Shown one piece after another: positions 22,451 through 35,180 of a stretch of 64,000 bases of DNA. The notes below the pieces were generated by a model. That model was not told the origin of the DNA, did no database searches, and was given only the letters and a program-made list of their open reading frames with translations. The stretch's first letter is position 1; each line of letters begins with the position of its first letter. The stretch comes from Anthoceros angustus (taxonomy: Eukaryota > Streptophyta > Anthocerotopsida > Anthocerotales > Anthocerotaceae), in assembly GCA_010909165.1 (NCBI GenBank), contig MU008154.1, forward strand, positions 620,001 through 684,000. The letters run 5' to 3'. Both the position numbers and the translations under genes were made by a program.

Positions 22451-24024
22451 TCAAAGAGTCGATCTGCCTGTTTTGAGTCTTGTCCACGACTCTTGTTTTG
22501 AAGCAAGGGTTGTGAACATTAGTTCTTTTCTCAGCCGTGAGACGCTGAGCAGGAAGTGCTTCGGTTGGAGTTGTCGGTCATGACATTGACCCAGTGTTTC
22601 AAGGACCTCGGCTGTTTATGACACCCAAGGTCCCTGAAAGCTTTATTTGAAGCCTACTTAAGAAAATGAGGTTGTTCAAATCAAATAGGACCCTTGTGTA
22701 TGCATCTCCAGTTGCCTAGTATCCTTCAGATGCATGCTGGCTATACGATGTGCAGTCCTGAGCAGCATCTTCCGCACTACATATTTCTCTACACACACAG
22801 AAGCACGGGGAGAGCACGGCTTCCTCACAGTCGAATGGATCTTGCGTATCGTCCACGCCCCTGCACTGACAGGTTTGAACAATCAACATGCCTCAGTATA
22901 TACTTGTGATCCATATGCAGACCTGTGCGCAGTCCACACCTACATACAGTACTTATGGCACGTACTGTACCCTTTAGATACAGACTGTACTTGTGTGGTT
23001 GATACTACCGTGGTATTGGTTCCAAACTCAGGTAAGGTTGGTGGACATCGTCTCCTTTTCCCCGTCTCCGGTCTATGTACTATAGGCCGACGGGTTGGAG
23101 ACCGCAGGCCCCCACGCCAGCCACCTACATACGTACTATGTACATCTGTAAGTAACCAACCGTAATTGGTAAAGTGTGTCCAAGCCACCGCAAATATGTA
23201 CGAGTCCCCAAGGTAGATTGGCAGAACCTTCTCGAACTTATGTGCTACTAGACTGCTACATTGCTACTAAGTCACCACATGAACGTCCTTGTGTCTGTTT
23301 GCAACAGGGCCCAAAGACGACGGTCTTCTTCCGCCTTCCGTCAGTGCCGTCAACTCAGGAGTTTCACTCAACTGACAATTCCCTACTTGGGAATGTGTCT
23401 TTTATAAAACCCAGCCCACCCCACCCCAGCCAGGACCAGAAACCTCTAAAACCCACAGGGTACACGTGGAATTGGATCTTGCAAAGGGACTCGGAGTGAG
23501 CTGAAAAACATTTGAGGACGAGCTGCTCAATTTGTGAGAAAGCAATACTTAAGAGTATGTTCAGCAACTCTTGGTAGGTGTTTCGGCTACCTCGGTTGCT
23601 CCTTCCTTTCCTTCGGTAGTCCCTTCCACTGCAAATCTAAAACATACGATGGTGACACTTGAATTGGAGGAAGATGGTATTATCCACAAACAAGGATCAT
23701 ATCTTTCAGGGAAGAGGCGCCTCCGTGCCTTTCAGATCAATGCAAGTGGGGGACAGAGGTCTCACAGTCATGCAAAGTTCATGATGAAGAGGCATTGGTA
23801 CTTTAACCATGTGCCAAGAAATACATTTGGAGATGGTCCATTGGTACTGAGCTTGACGAGTTTCTCATAGAAACGACGACACAAACAGTACCGAAAACGT
23901 CCAATTAGGCTAAGGCATGTATTGGCACTGACCGCCGGAGACTCCAGCTCAAAATCGTACTTCCCCATTTGGGGTTTCGCTTTGTTACTGGGGCACAAAA
24001 CCTCACAATATTTGTCATCACTTA
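22451..24024. repeat. Spacer, block 2
   Basis: Non-coding duplicate of the 18857-20500 spacer with scattered indels. It includes the same GGTACC-rich stretch and leads to the promoter region of MiAMP1-like copy B. A stretch of about 250 bases present near 20110-20350 in block 1 is missing here. Confidence 0.7.
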
Positions 24025-24324
24025 AGTGCCCGAAGCAGAGTTCCGGTCAAGGCCAGTAATGCGCGCAGCCCAAGGGCCTGAGCTCTACCAGGATTCCACG
24101 AATATATTGAAAGTCGTCATCAGTCTACATACCTCCTTCCTTCCTTCCGGGTTACCCACCTTCCACACATGCCTGCTTACAAGCCCTGCACCAGCAAGCC
24201 CTTCCCACAACTGCAATCCACACTCCAGACTTGTGAGTGTTCTCTGTCTGCTCTCAGCTCATTTGCGAAATCGACAACTCCACTTACAATTCCTCAGGCA
24301 GCACTCAACTCGGTCTTCAGCGAC

Positions 24325-24688
24325 ATGGCCATGGCGAAGCTCGTCCTCGTCCGCCACGTTCTCTGTGTCTTGATGCTTCTGTCAGCAGTGATGACTGATG
24401 CGGCAAAGATCGAGACGTTCAACCATCACTGATGCGGCAAAGATCTAGACGTTCAACCCAGCCAGCTGTGATGGAGGTACTACCAACACGTTCTACGTGG
24501 GCGGGAACACCTGCCAGACTTTTATCGATCAGGGCGCTGTGCGGATCAGTGGAATTGATGGCAGCACCCGTGTGTGCATACACAACCAGAGGAACTGCAA
24601 AGGCTACAGTAGCGTTGCACAGATTTACGGACCAGGGTGTGTGGTGCAAGGTGCAACCAAGCTGCGCGCTGTCTGGATTCAGGGTTGA
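24325..24688 (+). pseudogene. MiAMP1-like copy B, disrupted by a small internal duplication
   Basis: The signal peptide is intact, but TGATGCGGCAAAGATC...GACGTTCAACC is duplicated at 24398-24455, which gives an early stop at 24430-24432. The rest of the mature region (24470-24688) remains well conserved, with the same four cysteine positions plus one extra cysteine. The TATA box has changed from TTATAAG to TTACAAG (near 24177) and the TGACGTG element to TAATGCG, so transcription is probably lost too. Confidence 0.85.
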
Positions 24689-25220
24689 ACGTCGCATGTC
24701 GCGTCTTCAGAAGTACAAGTATGCATAAGGTATGCCCCATTGCAACTCTTTTATCCAACAGAATTGCATGTACTTCTTCAAGCTCCTGCGTTTTAGAAGG
24801 AGCTATGGTTTGGTGCCCGTGGTTCTTTGGGTGATGATACCTGCACTTTCTTTAAGGCTGAGCGCCGTGCCGTTTTGTGCAGGCACTAATCGGATGTGGA
24901 CACATTGGTCATCACGTGAGATGAGTAGAGTTGGGGATACCAACTAATGGAGCTTTTGGCATAGATTTTTTTTTTAATTTGATATTTTGAACATAAATCA
25001 AAACAACCCCGAGGGAGAAATCTTCAGCAAGGGTTCTGATTCCCCTATGTTACACATCCTATCTTTTGGCATAGATGTATAGGGATCTATATATGAGAAT
25101 AATACAAGTGTACCATCTGAAGAAAAGTTTTTAATAAATAAATATTTTTTTTAATTAAATCCCACCTCTATTTAGTCAGTGAAGTGCTTGCTTGCTCATT
25201 CGCTCAGCCTTTGGATGCAC

Positions 25221-25333
25221 GTGATTGCTATCAATGATAGGTTTCTGGGGCTGATTTTGAATGCAACAACCAACAGCAATGTTGTGATCAATGTGTGCAA
25301 TAATTTTGATGAGCCCCTGGTGTTTACCTTGAT
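25221..25333 (+). pseudogene. SKU5-like exon 2 relic
   Basis: The sequence GTGATTGCTATCAATGATAGG through GATGAGCCCCTGGTGTTTACC matches exon 2 of copy 1. The splice acceptor is mutated (GCAC for GCAG), and the downstream donor is replaced by a GATGAT microsatellite. Confidence 0.8.
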
Positions 25334-25489
25334 GATGATGATGATCTTTTAGAGAGTGTCGTGAGATCACCACAAAGAGTCTCGCACGATGACCACACAC
25401 AAAAGAGGTCGGTGTGCCTAGGTAGACGAGAATGACTTTTATTAGACTAGGACGACTTTTTATGAGAACAAACTTGCCCAACCGGCCTG

Positions 25490-25685
25490 AAAGATTATTA
25501 TTTTTTGCCCAACCGGCTTGAAAGATTGAATGACTTTTATTAGACTAGGACGACTTTTTATGAGAACAAACTTTCCCAACCCGCCTGAAAGATTATTATT
25601 TTTTGCCCAACTCGACTGAAAGATTATTATTTTTTGCCGAACTGGCCTAAAAGATTACAATATTATTTTTTGCCCAATTAGAGGG
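25490..25685. repeat. GCCCAACCGGCCTGAAAGATTATTA minisatellite
   Basis: Imperfect tandem units of about 31-33 bases combine GCCCAACCGGC, CTGAAAGATTATTA and a T-run. The same unit forms arrays at 27290-27720 and 56640-56780 and is seen singly near 46895-46930. Confidence 0.8.
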
Positions 25686-25689
25686 TGAA

Positions 25690-25925
25690 TTATGGATCCG
25701 AGCAAGGTGAGGATTATACAAAGCCCATCAATCCACGGAAGGGTGTCAAGTTCTAGTAAGAGTGCGATTGTATGGATCCGAGCAAGGTGAGGATTATACA
25801 AAGCCCATCAATGCGGAAGGGTGTCAAGTTCCGATATGAGTGCGGTTGTGTGGATCCAGACAAGGCGAGATTATACAAAGCCTATCAATCCGCGGAAGGG
25901 TGTCGTCCAGCATACCGCGATATGT
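25690..25925. repeat. 85-base tandem repeat, three units
   Basis: Three units begin TGGATCCGAGCAAGG or TGGATCCAGACAAGG, and each contains GATTATACAAAGCC and GGAAGGGTGTC. The same three-unit array recurs at about 56798-57040 in the right copy of the segmental duplication. Confidence 0.8.
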
Positions 25926-27289
25926 GAAAGATTTCCTCCTCCAATAGACCCAAGGATCTGCCGGTCTATATAACTCCATATTGTGCAACATCCCCACCGT
26001 ACGCATCTGCTCAAGAATGCTATTTATCAAGTAGGCGAGATCAGTCAAAGCCTAGTGGACCTCTGCTTGGCTTTTGTATCCTCTGGTGAATTCCGCACGT
26101 TCCTTTCAGGTTGGCTATGGCTCGAGAGCCAACCTCGTGTGACTTTGATACCCTGGAAATTGTTGACTATGCGAATAAAGTGTTTTGGGATACTGTGATG
26201 GAAGTTGTCTCTTTAACACTTCTTGAATACAACAATTAATACAAAAGTTATTCAATTGGAAACAAGGGTGATCTGGGTCCTCTTCTAAGTGTGAAAAGGG
26301 CCGTACTGCAAGTCATTGTTAGACTTGGGGGCCATATGTATAGATGCTATGCACTTAGTGGACAACAATCATGCAAAAGACTTAGTGGACAAAGCTATGC
26401 GTTAAGCTAGCAGAGGTAAGGCCACATATAACTCATAAATTTGGATTAAAGTTTAATGCAAAGGTATCACAACTTAACAGAAGATAATATTGTAAAGATC
26501 ATCTATATGTTATAATAAATACGTATTAATCTTATGATAGTAAAGGTAATACATATTGACCATTTTTAACTTGAAAAGACTATATGCACAATGATTTGTG
26601 TGAAACCATAAAATACTTACAATACCCGTATTCCACCCTGTGATGTTCATGTAGTACCGTGTAATACGTTAGTGTGTGGACGTTTAACAAACTTTTCTTC
26701 TTCTTATTGTAGTTTTTAAATAAGAATGTGCATAATACATAATCCATCTTAAAGATAGTCCATGCCACTCTATATACCTAGTTAATATTCGGCTACACTA
26801 CTAGCAGATGTACAATCCTAAGCCCAATGATAAAAAGAAGAGGCTGGCTATTACAATGCAAAGCCCATTGATAGAAATAAGTAATTCAATTCCATTCAAT
26901 TCAATGAAAGTGGTCTCATGCATACAACTCCTTAGCCGCAATCAAGCATGCCCTAACTCAAGCATGATACTATAGACCACAACCATTACATTTTCCTTTT
27001 TCGTAATCAACAGCATAGGCCACAACCATCACTTTTTCCTGTTTTGTTATATCTATTCGTTATGTTAGGTTCATCTGATGAGCTCGTTAGAGTTGGGTTA
27101 GTGGACAAGGCTAGGGCGGTTTGAACAAACCGAGAGCACATGACACAAATTTGAATTGGAAAATGAGAATCGAAATGAAGACTGGCAAAGTCAAACGGGT
27201 CGAGTAAATCTACTTGTCGCCCACGACAGCCCTAAAAGATTGTGAAAGGATGATTTCCCATCCCAGCATCTACCTGGGACGACTTTTAC

Positions 27290-27735
27290 TAGACTAGGAC
27301 GACTTTTTATAAGAACAAACTTACCCAACCGGCCTGAAAGATTATTATTTTTTGTCTAACCAGCCTGAAAGATTATTATTTTTTTGCCTAACCGGCCTGA
27401 AAGATTATTATGTTTTGCCTAACCAGCCTGAAAGATAATTATTTTTTGCCTAACCGGCCAGAAAAATTATTAATTTTTGCACGACTTTTTATGAGAACAA
27501 ACTTGCCCAACCGGCCTAAAAGATTATTATTTTTTGCCAACTAGCCTGAAAGATTATTACTTTTTGCCCAACCGGCTTGAAAGATTGTGAAAGGATGGTT
27601 CTCCATCCCAGCATCTACTTGAGATAATTTTTACTAGACTAGGATGATTTTTTACCAAAACCAACTAGCCCAACCGACCTGCAAGATTACTAGTTTTTGC
27701 CCAACCGGGCTGAAAGATTGTGAAAGGATGGTTCC
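27290..27735. repeat. Long array of the CCAACCGGCCTGAAAG minisatellite
   Basis: About ten imperfect units of the same minisatellite as at 25490-25685. The array ends at about 27735 where SKU5-like sequence soon begins. No coding region is present. Confidence 0.8.
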
Positions 27736-27815
27736 CCATCCAGCATTGGTCCGCCTGTACGGCGCTTAATTGTGGAATTCTTATGTCACCTGGTGTATGT
27801 GCACTCGAGGATGAC

Positions 27816-28022
27816 CTTGTAAGTGGATGTTGACTGCGCTTTGGAGCTTTGGAATCCAATCCTGGCGACCGATTGGCTCGAACACGCCATTCCTTTGTCG
27901 AAGCTGATCTCGTCGTAATTTCATTTTGCAGCGAGGGAATACAACAGCGAAAAGACTCTTGGCAAGATGGAGTTTCTGGGACAAACTGCCCTATTCTGCC
28001 AGGGAAACAGTGGACATACAAC
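27816..28022 (+). pseudogene. SKU5-like copy 3, left part (intron 2 and start of exon 3)
   Basis: Contains the donor of exon 2 (TTGTAAGTGGATG), a shortened intron 2, and the first part of exon 3 to GTGGACATACAAC. The exon is cut at 28022 by a Copia element and resumes at 41492 with ATGCAATTCAAGG, exactly the sequence that follows in copy 1. ACAAC is present on both sides (28018-28022 and 41487-41491), as expected for a target-site duplication. Confidence 0.9.
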
Positions 28023-28229
28023 TAAAGAGACCACTAGAGCGAATGAATTTGCATTGATGGATCAAGGTATTTATACAAGTGTGTTCGTGTAATTGCTGAG
28101 CCGTTGATATTCTACGAAGTAACCTGCCTAACTATGTAAACTGAAGCTTAAACATTATTTTCCAGGCATCTATGTGAAACGTACCCTAGCTCGGATCCGC
28201 CAGTGACTGTATTGCGCTATGTCGCAACA
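28023..28229 (-). repeat. 3' LTR of outer Copia
   Basis: It is 207 bp and paired with 41280-41486. About 7 percent divergence by eye makes this insertion older than the inner element. Confidence 0.9.
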
Positions 28230-29660
28230 CTCCCCCTCGCTGCTGATCCTGAGCTCATCATTCCCCTCGCGTGTAGGATGGGGTTGTGTGTCATCGCAAT
28301 TGCTGATTGGTTGTTGCAGAGCAACTTGGTTGGCCGATCTTGCTTCTGGTTGATGTCACTTCGGAACTGCCGAATCCACAGGATTTCCTTCGCAGCTGGG
28401 GATGTAACTGCGTACTCTGCCTTCGTGGACGACAAGCACATGGTTTGCATCTTCTTGCAGCCCCAGGAGACAAGCCCATGATTGATGAGCATACAATAGG
28501 CTGCAGTGGACTTCCGAGCGTCTGGATCACCTGCCCAATCTGCGTCGGAGTAGGAGGTTAGTGTGAGTTTGCAAGATGGGTCACCTCTGTATACCAATCC
28601 GAGTGTCTTGTGGCCCTTCAGGTAGCGGAGAATGCGCTTCACGCTGGTCCAATGGGCCCTTCCTGGGTTGGAGAGATATCTTGATGCAATGTTGATAGCT
28701 TGGGAGATATCTGGCCTGGTCCTGATTGCCAGATACAGAAGGCTACCCACAGCTTCACTGTAGGGCACTTGTGACATCTCTTGGGCCTCCTCCGAGTTGA
28801 AGGCGATCCTCCATGGATATCTTCTCACCAGATGCGATGGGAGTTGAGACAGGTTTGGCATCCTTCAATTTAAATCTTTCGAGCAGCTGATCGACATAGT
28901 GTTCTTGATGTATGAAGAATGAGCTGTTCACAGGGTTGTGTTCAAACTGCACTCCGAGGGCAAATCGAAGGGGTCCCATGTCGACTACTTCGTACTTCTT
29001 TGACAGCAGGTCTTTGACTTCTTGTATTGCAGCAAGGCTGTTCCCAAAGATAAAGTTGTCATCAACATACAGGGTGATGATGACAAGTTTGCCTTGTTCT
29101 TGCAGGACATAAACGCTGGTGTCGGAGGGCAGTGAGGTGAAGCCGCATTTCTTCAAGTACAAGTCGACAGTCTCGTTCCACACTTGTGCTGATTGATTCA
29201 AGCCGTATATGGACTTGAGGAGCATGCACACTTAGGAGCTGTCCTTGATGAAGCCTGGCAGTTATAGCATATAGATGTCATCATGTAGAGTGCCGTATAG
29301 AAATGCTGATTTAACATCTACCTGGTGTATGTGCAGGTGATGATGGGCTGCAAAGGCTAGCAGTATTCGGATTGAGATTGCTTTAACCACAGGACTGAAG
29401 AGTCTATTCTCTTCATAATCAAAGCCTGGTACCTGGGTGAAACCACGGGCTATCAGTCTGGCCTTATACCTGGATACTGTACCATCTGGATTGAGCTTCC
29501 TGCGAAAAGTCCACTTGCATGATGTAGGCTTTCTACCAGCAGGTAAGTCTGTGAGCTTCCAGGTTTTATTGGCAATTAAAGAGTCGTACTCTAACTTGAC
29601 TGCTGCGGTCCATTCAGGTGTACTGAGTGCCTCTTGGATGTTGGCAGGGACATCTTGCAT
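28217..29660 (-). pseudogene. Copia reverse transcriptase and RNase H of the outer element
   Basis: Three adjoining minus-strand frames form one decayed RT/RNase H region. At 29660-29262 the RT start is visible, with a WKLTDLPAGRKPTSCKW-type segment, YKARLIARGF and QVDVKSAFLYG. At 29231-28755 it continues with KSIYGLNQSAQVW and the catalytic LYVDDNF. From 28861 to 28240 come the RT end and the RNase H domain (YSDADWAGDP, SSTKAEY). Frame changes between the pieces mean that no complete enzyme is made. Confidence 0.9.
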
Positions 29661-29835
29661 CTCTATTGCAGAGAGAGCGTGATAAAGGGCAAGCTAAACT
29701 GGATCATTATCAGGGGCTTGTGCTGGTGCTGGCACATCTTCAGGTCGAATGGCTGTATGACGGGAAAATGACTCTCTAGGAACAGAAGGTGGATTCCTCC
29801 ATAGATGACTTGGTGGTCGATTGCATGTAGAACGC

Positions 29836-30048
29836 TATTGGATAATATTGTTTAGATCATACCTAACTCTAGTTAAGAGTATCGTTTGATTAATTAATTA
29901 GGGTTACTTTAGAAAAAAACGGTTACACTTCTTCTTTATGTACCTTTTGATTGATTCACGATGACATTCTCATCCGCACACACGCTCCTCAGCATCTGGT
30001 CCTTATGCTTCTTAATCTATGATGTCCGTGTGATGCCCATATCACAAA
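29836..30048 (+). repeat. 5' LTR of inner Copia
   Basis: Pairs with 38003-38215. The tRNA-Met-type primer site begins within a few bases of its end. Confidence 0.88.
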
Positions 30049-30394
30049 TCGGTATCAGAGCCATTCTGAATCATGCCGTCGTTCGGTATTACCAATGCCC
30101 CGCGTCATTGGATCAAGGCCGCAATTTTAATTGACCCAAGGAAGCGGGAACGGCGGCTTGTTTCCAACATTCTACGATGTCTCAGGAGCGCAATTAGGCG
30201 TCTTTCTCCCTGATGTTGATAGGGATGGACAAGACAAACGCTCTCTCCAGAGACAGATCTACATTAGAACACGCAAGTAATTTTGGCAGGCACAAAGCAA
30301 ATGGGAGTGCTTTGAGAGAAAGCACAAGTGACTTGCTTACAAATATGCCTTGCAGGAGGAATGACAGCAGATTCCAACATTGCTGTTTTTCTTT

Positions 30395-32727
30395 TCCTTT
30401 GCAAGCCTGTTGTAATCAGCCAGCACGTGAATACACTTGCTGTCATCAGCAGTATGCACAGACTCCTACACGATGCAATAGTTTAGTTTTTCCTGTCCAG
30501 AGTAAAGACCCAGCACTCCTGGCCATTAAGAACCTCAGATCACACTTAAGACTTTTGCAAGAATACACATGTGTAGTAAAACATAGTCATAAGAAAGAAC
30601 TGATCTCTTTGCACAAACAAATTGGAGTTTTGACTAAGCAATTTACACGACTGTCAAATGACTTTGCTAACTTAGGACTAGTTGCTGCAACCCGTCTTCA
30701 TACAAACAAATTACCTGACATCTCCTGTTCATATTCTTCCTACGGCTGCATGCTCATGCCTGAACCCATTGAACAGGTCTTAGAGTCTCTCTTCACCATG
30801 TTTGGGAAAGATCCCAATACTGTCTGACCCCTTTGCCATTAGGTCAGCGAGGCTAATTGTAGCATAGCCTTATTTTGCATGTGGTCTCCTCCAAACAGAT
30901 CTTTACATTATATCCCACGTTTTCCCAGACCAGTCCCTTTTCCTCACACAGTACAAACCATGGCTATAGGAGGAGGTGGTAGCACTAGTACCATCATTAA
31001 CAATACCACAAAAATTGACTTCAAAGACCGAGATCGGTTTAATGGAACTGATTACCCAGTCTGGGAGATGCGGATTACGGCGTTGCTGGAGGAGCATGAC
31101 CTAATGGATATGGTCCTTGGAAAAGTAGCCAAGCCGATTGATGTTGATAAGCTGACCGTCTGGAACAAACAGGATAAGCGAGCTAGAAGTATTATACTTT
31201 CCTTTGCAAGCTCTTAAATCACCAAAGACGTGAATACACTGTCATCAGTAACAGATGCATCTACACGATGCAATAGTTTAGTTTTTCCTGTCGAGTAAAG
31301 ACCCAAAGACTCGGCCATTAAGAACCTCGATCACACTTAAGACTTTGCAAGAATACACACATGTAGCAAAACATAATCATAAGAAAGAACTGATCTCTTT
31401 GCACAAACAAATTGGAGTTTTGACTAAGCAATTTACACGATCACATGACTTTGCTAACTTAGAACTAGTTGTCGCAACCCGCCTTCATACAAACAAATCA
31501 CCGACATCTCCTGCTCATTCCTCCTACGGCCACTTGCTCATGCCTCGAACCCATTGAACAAGTCTTAGAGTCTCTCCACCATGTTTGGGAAGATCCCAAT
31601 CTTGTCGACCCCTTAGCCATTAGGTCACGAGGCTAATTGTAGCATAGCCTTATTTTGCATGTGGTCTCCTCCAAGATCTTTACATTATATCCCACGTTTT
31701 CCTGCATCCCTTTTCCTCACACAAGACAAACCATGGCTATAGGAGGAGGTGGTAGCACTAGTACCATCATTAACAATACCACAAAATTGACTTCAAAGAC
31801 CGAGATCGGTTTAATGGAACCGATTACCCAGTCTGGGAGATGCGGATTACGGTTCTTTGGAGGAGCATGACCTAATGGATATGGTCCTTGGAAAAGTAGC
31901 CAAGCCGATTGATGTTGATAAGTCCGTCTGGAACAAACAGGATAAGCGAGCTAGAAGTATTATACTTTCCTTTGCAAGCTCTTAAATCACCAAAGACGTG
32001 AATACACTGTCATCAGTAACAGATGCATCTACACGATGCAATAGTTTAGTTTTTCCTGTCGAGTAAAGACCCAAAGACTCGGCCATTAAGAACCTCGATC
32101 ACACTTAAGACTTTGCAAGAATACACACATGTAGCAAAACATAATCATAAGAAAGAACTGATCTCTTTGCACAAACAAATTGGAGTTTTGACTAAGCAAT
32201 TTACACGATCACATGACTTTGCTAACTTAGAACTAGTTGTCGCAACCCGCCTTCATACAAACAAATCACCGACATCTCCTGCTCATTCCTCCTACGGCCA
32301 CTTGCTCATGCCTCGAACCCATTGAACAAGTCTTAGAGTCTCTCTCACCATGTTTGGGAAGATCCCAATCTTGTCGACCCCTTAGCCATTAGGTCACGAG
32401 GCTAATTGTAGCATAGCCTTATTTTGCATGTGGTCTCCTCCAAGATCTTTACATTATATCCCACGTTTTCCTGCATCCCTTTTCCTCACACAAGACAAAC
32501 CATGGCTATAGGAGGAGGTGGTAGCACTAGTACCATCATTAACAATACCACAAAATTGACTTCAAAGACCGAGATCGGTTTAATGGAACCGATTACCCAC
32601 CGGGAGATGCGGATTACGGCAGGGAGCATGACCTAATGGATATGGTCCTTGGAAAAGTAGCCAAGCCGATTGATGTTGATAAGTCACCGAACAAACAGGA
32701 TAAGCGAGCTAGAAGTATTATACTTTC
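30395..32727 (+). repeat. Triplicated leader/gag segment with selective loss of CAG/CTG
   Basis: Three tandem copies of about 760-800 bases lie at about 30395-31199, 31200-31967 and 31968-32727. Copy 1 carries the gag start (ATG at 30960) in an open frame, and the true continuation of gag resumes after copy 3. The extra copies are closely identical to copy 1 except at CAG and CTG trinucleotides. By eye copy 1 has about 34, copy 2 about 11 and copy 3 about 8. The junctions share the short sequence CTTTCC. Confidence 0.85.
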
Positions 32728-33400
32728 CGCACTGGACAAGAATATGATTCAGCATACCCAAGGCCAAGCTACATCAACCGAAGTATGGAAGGTTTTCACG
32801 GACCTATTCGCAGCTAAGGACTCCATGTCCTTAGTTAATGCAACTAGATTACTATACGCTCTCCGTATGAAAGATACGGACAACATTGAGCATCATGTGC
32901 ATAAATTCCGCACCTTGAGAGCCAAGCTCGCCTCTTGTGGCCAGGACCTGACTGAACCACCAGCAGTAGTTGCTCTTTTAACGTCACTTCCACCCAGCTA
33001 TAGGGCTTTTGTCAGCACGCAGACTTCCATCACCAGGCAAGGTGCTGCTGGTGCTGCAACAACAGTGGCACAAATTGTTGGAGCCCTGCTTGAGGAGGAG
33101 TCAAGAGGACAGGATCAACGTGGACGTACTCAACATCACAACTCGCAAGTTCTTTTTACCTCCAGGGGACGTGGGCGAGGTCGAGGTCCTTACAGGCCAC
33201 CTTTCCAATCCAGGAGACCCTACACTTCACCCTCCTTTCCACAGACGCAGCGAAAGGTTAAAGGTACATGTCACTGGTGTCGAATACCAGGACATTTTGA
33301 GCATGAGTGTAGAAAAAAGCATTGGGGAACCCAGGCGAGAAGCTCCTCCTGGAGGAGAATCACACCTAGTGACTCATGGACAAACCTAGTGACATGTGGT
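30960..33400 (+). pseudogene. Copia gag of the inner element, split by duplication
   Basis: The gag begins MAIGGGGSTSTIINNTT and continues with DYPVWEMRI (30960-31194). The downstream part (from about 32636) has the UBN2-type helices and ends with a CCHC zinc knuckle, CHWCRIPGHFEHEC, at about 33275-33315. Two extra copies of the leader/gag segment (31.2-32.7 kb) separate the two halves, so no continuous gag can be translated. Confidence 0.85.
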
Positions 33401-33933
33401 TTCTCGATTCTGGCGCAACAAACCACATATGCCAACTGCGAGAGAAGTTCATCACTTACACTGCCACTTCGTCTAGTCAATTTGTGCTGCTCGGCGATGA
33501 CAGTGGGTTGGCCGTAGCAGGCTTAGGAGAAGTCCTGTTACCCCTGGGAGGAGACAAAGAGATACATCTTGTGAACGTACTCCATGTACCCAGCATGACT
33601 AAGAACTTGCTATCTATACGAAAGCTTATTTCTGACCATGAGCTACAAGTAGTTTTTACACCTACTGGCTGCATGGTTACATCAGCATATGATACACCCC
33701 TCCTACTTGCAACGGGAGTGGTATATCATGACCTATATAGGTTTGAGGCTGTATCTTCAGCAGCCCGCTCATTAGTTATTGACACTCGACCTGATGTGGA
33801 TAAGACTTTGCTCTGGCACTGTCGCATGTGTCACCCCAGCATCACCTACATACGACAGCTGGTTGGTAAGCCAAAACTATATAAAGATGCTTTAACATTT
33901 AAAGTTCGATCACCTTTTGAGAAGCTCAAGTAG
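33376..33933 (+). pseudogene. Copia protease and integrase N-terminus, inner element
   Basis: The aspartic-protease core WFLDSGATNHIC lies near the start, followed by the GAG-pre-integrase zinc-binding region (WHCRMCHPS). The frame ends at 33933 and integrase continues in an overlapping frame. Confidence 0.9.
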
Positions 33934-34507
33934 GGAAGATGGCTCGAAGCCATATAATGACCCTGAGCCTACAAAAGCAGCAGGCCTTCTCGATGTGGTC
34001 CATTCTGATATATGTGGACCCATGTCCACGAGCTCTTTTGGTGGAGCTATCTATTTTTTAACCTTTCTGGATGAATGGAGTCACTTTTGCACCTTATATT
34101 TCCTGCATGGCAGACACCAAACATATGACAAGTTTGTAGAATACGTGCACATGGCTGAAACACAAACTGGAAAAACACTAAAGAGATTGTGGAGTGACAA
34201 TGCACCAGAGTACCTCAGCCATGATTTTCCGTCCTTCTGTCAGGAGAAAGGAATCATCCACCAACTTACTATGCCACACCACCTTGCACAAAACTCTTTC
34301 GCAGAACGTTACAACTGCACGTTACAGGAAAGATGCAGGGCTACACTCTCATTGGCAGGCCTGACCAGAGGATACTGGGCCGAAGCTATTGCAGCTGTAA
34401 ACTATGTTCATAATAGACTGCCAGCAAAGCCCTTATTTGATCACACACCTTTTGAGAGATGGCATACTTCTAAACCTCGAATCAGCCATCTTCGTATTTT
34501 CGGTTAG
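33917..34507 (+). pseudogene. Copia integrase core, inner element
   Basis: Contains HSDICGPMSTSSFGG, the second catalytic region LWSDNAPEYLS, and QNSFAERYN with the catalytic glutamate, then the Copia hallmark RISHLRIFG. The usual histidine-zinc part lies in the preceding frame, so the gene is frameshifted. Confidence 0.9.
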
Positions 34508-35180
34508 CATATGCTTATGTACCTGCTGACAAGAGAGGAAAGATGGATAATCGGGCAACCAAGCACATTTTGTCGGCTATTCTGACACTTCCAAAGGTTA
34601 TAGGCTCTACAACCCTTACACTAAGCAACTTACCTTGGCCCGTAGTGTTAGCTTCAATGAGAGTTTTATTCTGAATGCACATCTCCAGTCCTCCACTAGC
34701 CATGAGCCTCTTCCACAACCTTCCTTGTATGGCCACCTTCCATTAGATCGGTCCATTGATAATACAACGATTTTAATCGATGTGGTTGAATTCTTACGAT
34801 CTTATTAAACCACACCAAGAGCTTGTCCCCATTCTAGCACATCAATGATCGGTTGTTAGATGCGCCTGACATAATTTAGTGGATGAATTAGACCAACCAC
34901 ACAATATTTTAGTGGACGATTTAGACCAACTGCAGACTTACGGATCCACATTGACTTACCAATAGAGGCTCCAGCTATGACACCTTTGAGAAGATCAGCC
35001 AAGTCACATCGCCCTCGTGAAAGAGTGGCTTAATCCACCTTATTCACATGGTGATACTTTTACCTATCAATCACAGCCAGATCATGTAGCACAACCTCGT
35101 GCGAGTCTTTCAGCTTTTGCTTATGCAGCAGCATCTTCTGTCCTAGATCCCCTGACACACCACTCACCTATCAAGAGGCA

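Larger units (their letters stand above)
25160..27120. repeat. 2-kb segmental duplication, left copy
   Basis: This block recurs in the same orientation at 56340-58205 with high identity. It begins at the end of a MiAMP1-like copy, carries a relic of SKU5 exon 2 (25221-25333), then minisatellites (25490-25680), three tandem copies of an 85-base unit (25690-25925) and about 1.1 kb of AT-rich non-coding DNA. No gene is supportable inside it. Confidence 0.8.

Noticed and set aside
25690-25925. CRISPR-like array
   Set aside because: The 85-base units are contiguous tandem repeats without unique spacers, and the context is a plant genome.
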